Assembly (NCBI RefSeq): GCF_938045405.1
Contig: NZ_CALIMW010000001.1
Span: forward strand, 1-9,432
DNA from: an uncultured Campylobacter sp.
GTDB taxonomy: Bacteria; Campylobacterota; Campylobacteria; Campylobacterales; Campylobacteraceae
Length of the DNA: 9,432 nucleotides
Reading direction: 5' to 3'
In this document: positions 5,939 through 9,432 of the stretch, piece by piece
Layout: each line of letters opens with the position of its first letter
Position numbering within the stretch: position 1 is the first letter of the stretch
Program-made: the position numbers and the translations under genes
The notes under the pieces: generated by a model
What the model was told of the DNA's origin: nothing
What the model saw: the letters and a program-made list of their open reading frames with translations, nothing else
The model's database searches: none

Positions 5939-7059
5939 TGAGAGAAGTAATTTCCACAGGCAACGCCTTAATTGCGCGTGCGGCGATTGATTGCGGCTGT
6001 AATTTTTTTGGCGGCTACCCGATCACGCCGAGCAGCGAGATCGCGCACGAGATGAGTCGCTTGCTACCTAAGGTCGGAGGCAAATTTATCCAGATGGAGG
6101 ATGAAATTTCGGGCATTTCGGTAGCTTTGGGCGCGTCGATGAGCGGTGCAAAGGCGATGACGGCAAGCTCCGGTCCTGGAATTTCGCTAAAATCAGAGCA
6201 GATTGGGCTTGGCTTTATCGCTGAAATTCCGCTTTTAATCGTAAACGTTATGCGCGGAGGTCCTAGCACCGGACTTCCTACGCGAGTGGCACAGGGCGAT
6301 ATTTTGCAAGCTCGCAACCCCACTCACGGTGATTTTCAAAGCATCGCGCTGTGCCCGGGCTCGCTAAAGGAGGCTTACACGCAGACCGTGCGCGCCTTCA
6401 ATCTAGCCGAGCGGTTTATGACGCCAGTATTTTTGCTACTTGATGAGACGCTTGGGCATATGCAAGCAAAGGCGATGCTTCCTGAAATTTCGGATCTAAA
6501 AATCGAGCGCAGGGCGGAATTTAAAGGTAGTCCGAAAGATTATGAGCCCTACGATGCTGCGCCCGATAAGCCTGCGGTGCTAAATCCCTTTTTTAGGGGA
6601 TACCACTATCACATAACGGGGCTTCATCACGGCGCGAAGGGCTTTCCGACCGAAAACGAGCAGATCGTGGATCGCTCTATAAAAAGGCTTTTTAATAAAA
6701 TTTCGGCGCATGAAGATGAGATCGTGCAATATGAGGAATTTATGCTAGATGACGCTGATGCTTGCATCATCGCCTACGGCAGCGTTAGCTTAGCAGCAAA
6801 AGACGCGATTTTAAAGCTACGAGGGCAAGGCGTGCGTGTGGGACTTTTTCGCCCGATCACGCTGTGGCCAAGCCCAGCGCACAAGCTAAGGGAGCTAGGG
6901 GAGAGATTTAATAAAATTTTGATCGCCGAGCTAAATTTAGGGCAGTATCTGCTAGAGGTGCAGCGCGCTTGCTTGAGGGATGATTTTAAGACGCTTCTTA
7001 AGGCAAACGGCAGACCGATCAGCCCTAGCGAGATTATCGAGAAAGTAAAGGAGCTTTAA
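5938..7059 (+). CDS. oorA: 2-oxoglutarate:acceptor oxidoreductase, alpha subunit
   Basis: 373 residues. It shows the domain that binds the thiamine pyrophosphate pyrimidine end, with GGYPITPSSEIAHEM (residues 25-39), and the QMEDEISG and TASSGPGISLKSE motifs. The latter is the TSGPG-type loop of the family. NVMRGGPSTGLPTRVAQGD is also highly typical of 2-oxoacid:acceptor oxidoreductase alpha chains. The C-terminal half holds the transketolase-C-like domain (ACIIAYGSVSLAAKDAI, GVRVGLFRPITLWP). With OorB it forms the active site for 2-oxoglutarate + CoA + oxidised carrier giving succinyl-CoA + CO2 + reduced carrier, an oxygen-sensitive replacement for 2-oxoglutarate dehydrogenase. Close kin include KorA-type subunits; 2-oxoglutarate specificity is inferred from gene order. 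AAGGA at 5927-5931 precedes the start. The gene ends directly against oorB. Confidence 0.92.
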   Translation: MREVISTGNALIARAAIDCGCNFFGGYPITPSSEIAHEMSRLLPKVGGKFIQMEDEISGISVALGASMSGAKAMTASSGPGISLKSEQIGLGFIAEIPLLIVNVMRGGPSTGLPTRVAQGDILQARNPTHGDFQSIALCPGSLKEAYTQTVRAFNLAERFMTPVFLLLDETLGHMQAKAMLPEISDLKIERRAEFKGSPKDYEPYDAAPDKPAVLNPFFRGYHYHITGLHHGAKGFPTENEQIVDRSIKRLFNKISAHEDEIVQYEEFMLDDADACIIAYGSVSLAAKDAILKLRGQGVRVGLFRPITLWPSPAHKLRELGERFNKILIAELNLGQYLLEVQRACLRDDFKTLLKANGRPISPSEIIEKVKEL

Positions 7060-7905
7060 ATGGCGTTTGATTACGACAAATATCTAAGAACGGACAAGAT
7101 GCCTACGCTTTGGTGCTGGGGCTGCGGCGACGGAGTGATCTTAAAAGCGATCATTCGCGCGATTGACCGCATAGGCTGGAGTATGGACGATGTGTGCGTG
7201 GTAAGCGGTATCGGCTGTAGTGGCAGGATGTCTAGTTACATAGACTGCAATACCGTCCATACGACGCACGGGCGTGCGATAGCTTATGCTACGGGTATCA
7301 AGCTCGCAAATCCCGATAAGCACGTAATCGTAGTCACTGGCGATGGCGATGGGCTTGCGATAGGGGGCAATCACACGATCCATGGATGCCGCCGCAATAT
7401 CGATCTAAATCATATCTTGGTAAATAATTTCATCTACGGGCTTACAAACTCGCAGACGAGTCCTACGACGCCGCGCGGGTTTTGGACGGTTACGGCACAA
7501 TATGGCAATGTCGATCCCAGCTTTGATGCGGCGAAACTTGCGATCGCTGCCGGAGCAACTTTTGTCGGACGCGAGAGCGTGACAAATCCCGAAAAAATCG
7601 AGCGACTTTTGGCTAAGGGCTTTGAGCACGAGGGTTATAGTTTTTTTGATATTTTTAGCAACTGCCACGTAAATTTGGGTCGTAAAAATAAAATGAGCGA
7701 GGCGGTGCAAATGCTAAAGTGGCTTGATTCGCGCACGGTCTCTAAAGCAAAATTTGACGCTCTTAGCGAGGATGAGCGAGCGGGGCTATTTCCGCTTGGG
7801 GTTTTACACGAAGATAATGAGCGCACCGAATACACAAAGGCGTATCAAAAGGTGATAGATGCGGCGCAAAGCGGCGAAGAGATAAATTTTGAAGGACTAA
7901 GATGA
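7060..7905 (+). CDS. oorB: 2-oxoglutarate:acceptor oxidoreductase, beta (TPP-binding) subunit
   Basis: 281 residues. It binds thiamine pyrophosphate through GDGDGLAIGGNH (residues 94-105) and the Asn122/Asn123 VNN turn, followed by YGLTNSQTSPTTPRG. Cys19 and Cys22 (CWGCGDG), Cys53 (GIGCSGR) and Cys202 (FSNCHVN) are placed as the four ligands of the single 4Fe-4S cluster known in beta subunits of this family, so the subunit looks catalytically complete. It starts immediately after the oorA TAA, with AAAGGAG supplied by the end of oorA. It ends with ATGA overlapping oorC, so the subunits are likely made in equal amounts by coupled translation. The PTTPRGFWTVTAQYGNVDPSFD segment agrees with the KorB/OorB branch rather than the long single-chain pyruvate enzymes. 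Confidence 0.92.
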   Translation: MAFDYDKYLRTDKMPTLWCWGCGDGVILKAIIRAIDRIGWSMDDVCVVSGIGCSGRMSSYIDCNTVHTTHGRAIAYATGIKLANPDKHVIVVTGDGDGLAIGGNHTIHGCRRNIDLNHILVNNFIYGLTNSQTSPTTPRGFWTVTAQYGNVDPSFDAAKLAIAAGATFVGRESVTNPEKIERLLAKGFEHEGYSFFDIFSNCHVNLGRKNKMSEAVQMLKWLDSRTVSKAKFDALSEDERAGLFPLGVLHEDNERTEYTKAYQKVIDAAQSGEEINFEGLR

Positions 7906-8456
7906 ATCAATTAAGATTTGTGGGAGTGGGCGGTCAAGGCGTGATCTTAGCAGGTGAAATTCTAGCTGCGGCAAAGATCGCGCACGGCGGCTATGGAATC
8001 AAGGCATCTACGTATACCTCTCAGGTACGTGGCGGACCTACGAAAGTGGATATTATCTTAAGCGATGAAGAAATTCTATATCCTTACGCGAGCGAGGGCG
8101 AGATCGATTTTATGCTCGCAACAGCGCAGAGCAGCTACGATGCTTTCAAAAGCGGCGTGAAAAAAGGCGGCGTGATCGTAATCGAGCCGAATTTAGTAGT
8201 GCCGAGCGATGAGGATAGGATAAACTTTAAAATTTATGAAATTCCAATCATCACCATCGCAAAATACGAAGTCGGAAATGTCATCACTCAAAGTATCGTG
8301 GCTCTAGCGATCGCAGTAGAGCTTAGCCGCTGTATGGACTCAGGGCTAGTAAAAAAGCAAATGCTCCGCTCTGTGCCTGAAAAAACCCGTGCGCTAAATG
8401 AAAAGGCGTATGATTTGGGGATGAAATACGCGAGAGAGGTTTTGGAGACGGAGTAA
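7902..8456 (+). CDS. oorC: 2-oxoglutarate:acceptor oxidoreductase, gamma subunit
   Basis: 184 residues, the standard size for a separate gamma chain. The N-terminus VGVGGQGVILAGEILAAA (residues 7-24) and the STYTSQVRGGPTKVDI segment (36-50) are the hallmarks of the POR/KOR gamma domain. This domain stabilises the alpha-beta core and contributes to CoA binding in related enzymes. It is the last gene of oorDABC. Its ATG overlaps the oorB TGA by four bases, and AAGGA (7892-7896) lies five bases before it. No clear terminator hairpin follows, only a T run at 8517-8525. The next genes run in the opposite direction. Confidence 0.9.
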   Translation: MNQLRFVGVGGQGVILAGEILAAAKIAHGGYGIKASTYTSQVRGGPTKVDIILSDEEILYPYASEGEIDFMLATAQSSYDAFKSGVKKGGVIVIEPNLVVPSDEDRINFKIYEIPIITIAKYEVGNVITQSIVALAIAVELSRCMDSGLVKKQMLRSVPEKTRALNEKAYDLGMKYAREVLETE

Positions 8457-8574
8457 AATTTTATGGCAGCGAAACGATAGAAGTGGGCGGTAATATTCTA
8501 GCGGCTTTATTCTTGCTTTTTTTTTGCGAAGTGCATCAGCTATAAGGATGAAATTTATCGCGTTGTTAAAATTT
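8457..8574. other. Convergent spacer with T9 run, no gene seen
   Basis: These 118 bases separate oorC from the convergent minus-strand gene. They contain nine consecutive T (8517-8525), which would be a U run for oorC transcripts, but I see no convincing GC stem before it. The open frames crossing it have no supporting ribosome site. Confidence 0.4.
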
Positions 8575-9078
8575 TTATTTTGGTACAAGTATACTTATCG
8601 CTTTTCTTAAAGGATTGCACTCGCTATCGCTTAGGCAAATTTCTAATTGCTCCTTTATTTTGCAGGAAAAATCCTTCTTGTCGCTGTTTTTTCCGTAACA
8701 AACCTTGTCAAAGTAACCGATAGCCCTATGTATATTTCCGCCGTAAAATATTTCATTCCCTGCTAGCAAAAAGCAATAATACATCATGTCCGCTTCACAA
8801 GCTTTCTTTAATGCTGAAACGGAATCTTTATATCTACCCATTGTAACCAAAAGCACCGCGCCGAGCGATCCGCAGCTTTCGTAATCCCCATCGTCGCACT
8901 TCTTGGATAAAATTTCGACTAGCCTCGTGCATGCGCTATATTTTCCATCGCCGCTATCGCACTCTAAATTTAGCTCTTTTTCTTCCCAAGTTTTGAAAAA
9001 GCTCGAATCCATGGGTCTTGCCATACTAGAGCATATTGAAAATATGAAAGCTAGAATTATAAATTTAATTTTCTGCAT
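8575..9078 (-). CDS. Secreted Cys-rich Sel1-like repeat protein, copy 1
   Basis: 167 residues. A signal peptide is clear: MQKIK, a hydrophobic core FIILAFIFSI, then likely cleavage after SSMA (about residue 20). The mature part has ten cysteines (40, 50, 61, 69, 94, 102, 127, 139, 148, 154) that fall in pairs. The pairs C61/C69 and C94/C102 are eight residues apart, with C-x7-C-x-x-LG or similar, as in disulfide-stapled Sel1-like (SLR) repeats of Helicobacter Hcp proteins. It is therefore probably a periplasmic or secreted helical-repeat scaffold. The partner is unknown and I do not claim an enzyme activity. Cys16 lies in FSIC, which is not a good lipobox. The start has AGGAG (9084-9088) five bases upstream. 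Base composition is much more A/T-rich than oor or mdh (37% GC over 8641-8820 by hand count). A diverged second copy lies 50 bases upstream. Confidence 0.75.
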   Translation of the reverse strand: MQKIKFIILAFIFSICSSMARPMDSSFFKTWEEKELNLECDSGDGKYSACTRLVEILSKKCDDGDYESCGSLGAVLLVTMGRYKDSVSALKKACEADMMYYCFLLAGNEIFYGGNIHRAIGYFDKVCYGKNSDKKDFSCKIKEQLEICLSDSECNPLRKAISILVPK

Positions 9079-9100
9079 TTTCTCTCCTATTTAAAATTTT

Positions 9101-9110
9101 GATATATAAA
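9101..9110 (-). promoter_or_regulatory. Possible -10 region for Sel1-like copy 1
   Basis: In the 50 bases between the two paralogues the minus strand reads TTTATATATC (9110-9101), about 23 bases before the ATG. A start there would leave a short leader containing AGGAG. No clear -35 is seen. Read-through from the upstream copy is the alternative. Confidence 0.3.
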
Positions 9111-9128
9111 GCGGCTTTTTAAACAACA

Positions 9129-9432
9129 TCATCTTACGCTTTTTAACAAAATTCTTGCTTTTTTTATAGGATTGCACTCGCTGTCATTTAGGCACTTTTC
9201 CAATTCCTCTTTTATCTTGCACGCTTCGTTTTTAAACAGGCTATTTGCTGCTTCACATGTCTTACCAAGATATTTAATTACCAAATTTACATCTCCGCCA
9301 TAGTGTATTTCGGTCGCACTTAGCATATAGCAGTAGGTTACTACGCCGGCCTCACAAGCTTTTTTATAAGCGGAGGCGGAGTCTTCATATCTATTGGAGT
9401 CGAAAAGCGCTATGCCGAGCGATCCACAGCTT
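9129..9432 (-). CDS. Secreted Cys-rich Sel1-like repeat protein, copy 2, C-terminal part (runs off right edge)
   Basis: The open frame enters from the right edge (first whole codon AGC at 9431-9429) and ends at TGA 9131-9129, giving 101 residues; there is no need to start at the internal ATG 9326. The visible part begins SCGSLGIALFDSNRYEDSASAYKK in two runs and aligns with copy 1 along its whole length with one single-residue gap, about half identical by eye. Shared blocks are SCGSLG, RYxDS, KKACEA, YYC/TYC, EIxYGG, CKIKE-x-LE-x-CL and DSECNP. Seven cysteines are visible and all align with copy 1, so the disulfide pattern should be the same. The signal peptide, if present, lies outside the window. 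The most conserved part is the C-terminal cap. Function unknown. Confidence 0.7.
   Translation of the reverse strand, partial: SCGSLGIALFDSNRYEDSASAYKKACEAGVVTYCYMLSATEIHYGGDVNLVIKYLGKTCEAANSLFKNEACKIKEELEKCLNDSECNPIKKARILLKSVR

Noticed and set aside
8517..8525. T9 run as a phase-variable tract
   Set aside because: It is intergenic, convergent, and not in any promoter or reading frame; phase variation in this group usually uses G/C runs. It is at most part of a weak terminator.
8394..8588. Minus-strand open frame of 64 residues
   Set aside because: It overlaps the end of oorC antisense and the stop of the Sel1-like gene, with no ribosome site or recognisable features.

Overview
The window looks like chromosomal DNA of a Campylobacter-type epsilonproteobacterium, probably one of the GC-richer, host-associated (oral-type) species. 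The evidence is a XerH-type single recombinase, an oorDABC 2-oxoglutarate oxidoreductase operon next to mdh, A-rich Shine-Dalgarno sites with weak -35 boxes, and a strong excess of the word AAATTT in a background of GCG/CGC-rich codons. The species cannot be named from this sequence.

Layout. (1) 1-3156, minus strand: a large AsmA/YhdP-like envelope protein gene followed, with a 4-base ATGA overlap, by the 5' part of xerH, which runs off the left edge. (2) 3157-3286: a divergent promoter region. (3) 3287-4237, plus: mltG, an endolytic murein transglycosylase. (4) 4238-4345: an AT-rich spacer that holds a likely mltG terminator and a structured mdh promoter/leader. (5) 4346-5227, plus: malate dehydrogenase. 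(6) 5228-5626: a 399-base non-coding stretch packed with AAATTT palindromes, four GAATTC sites and a 12-bp inverted repeat. (7) 5627-8456, plus: oorDABC, tightly packed with start/stop overlaps. (8) 8457-8574: a short convergent spacer. (9) 8575-9432, minus: two tandem, diverged copies of a small secreted Cys-rich Sel1-like protein gene, the upstream one cut by the right edge. This region has clearly lower GC than the metabolic genes.

How the parts relate. Mdh interconverts malate and oxaloacetate. OorDABC oxidatively decarboxylates 2-oxoglutarate to succinyl-CoA, passing electrons to a low-potential carrier. In Campylobacter jejuni, as I recall it, icd-mdh-sucC-sucD-oorDABC form one cluster. 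Here icd is not next to mdh, and sucCD is replaced by the repeat-rich spacer. The YhdP-like protein and MltG are both envelope functions read from one divergent promoter region.

The points most worth following are the tandem secreted Cys-rich repeat family at the right edge, the missing sucCD with its unusual spacer, and a 20-base exact repeat found upstream of both mdh and oorD.
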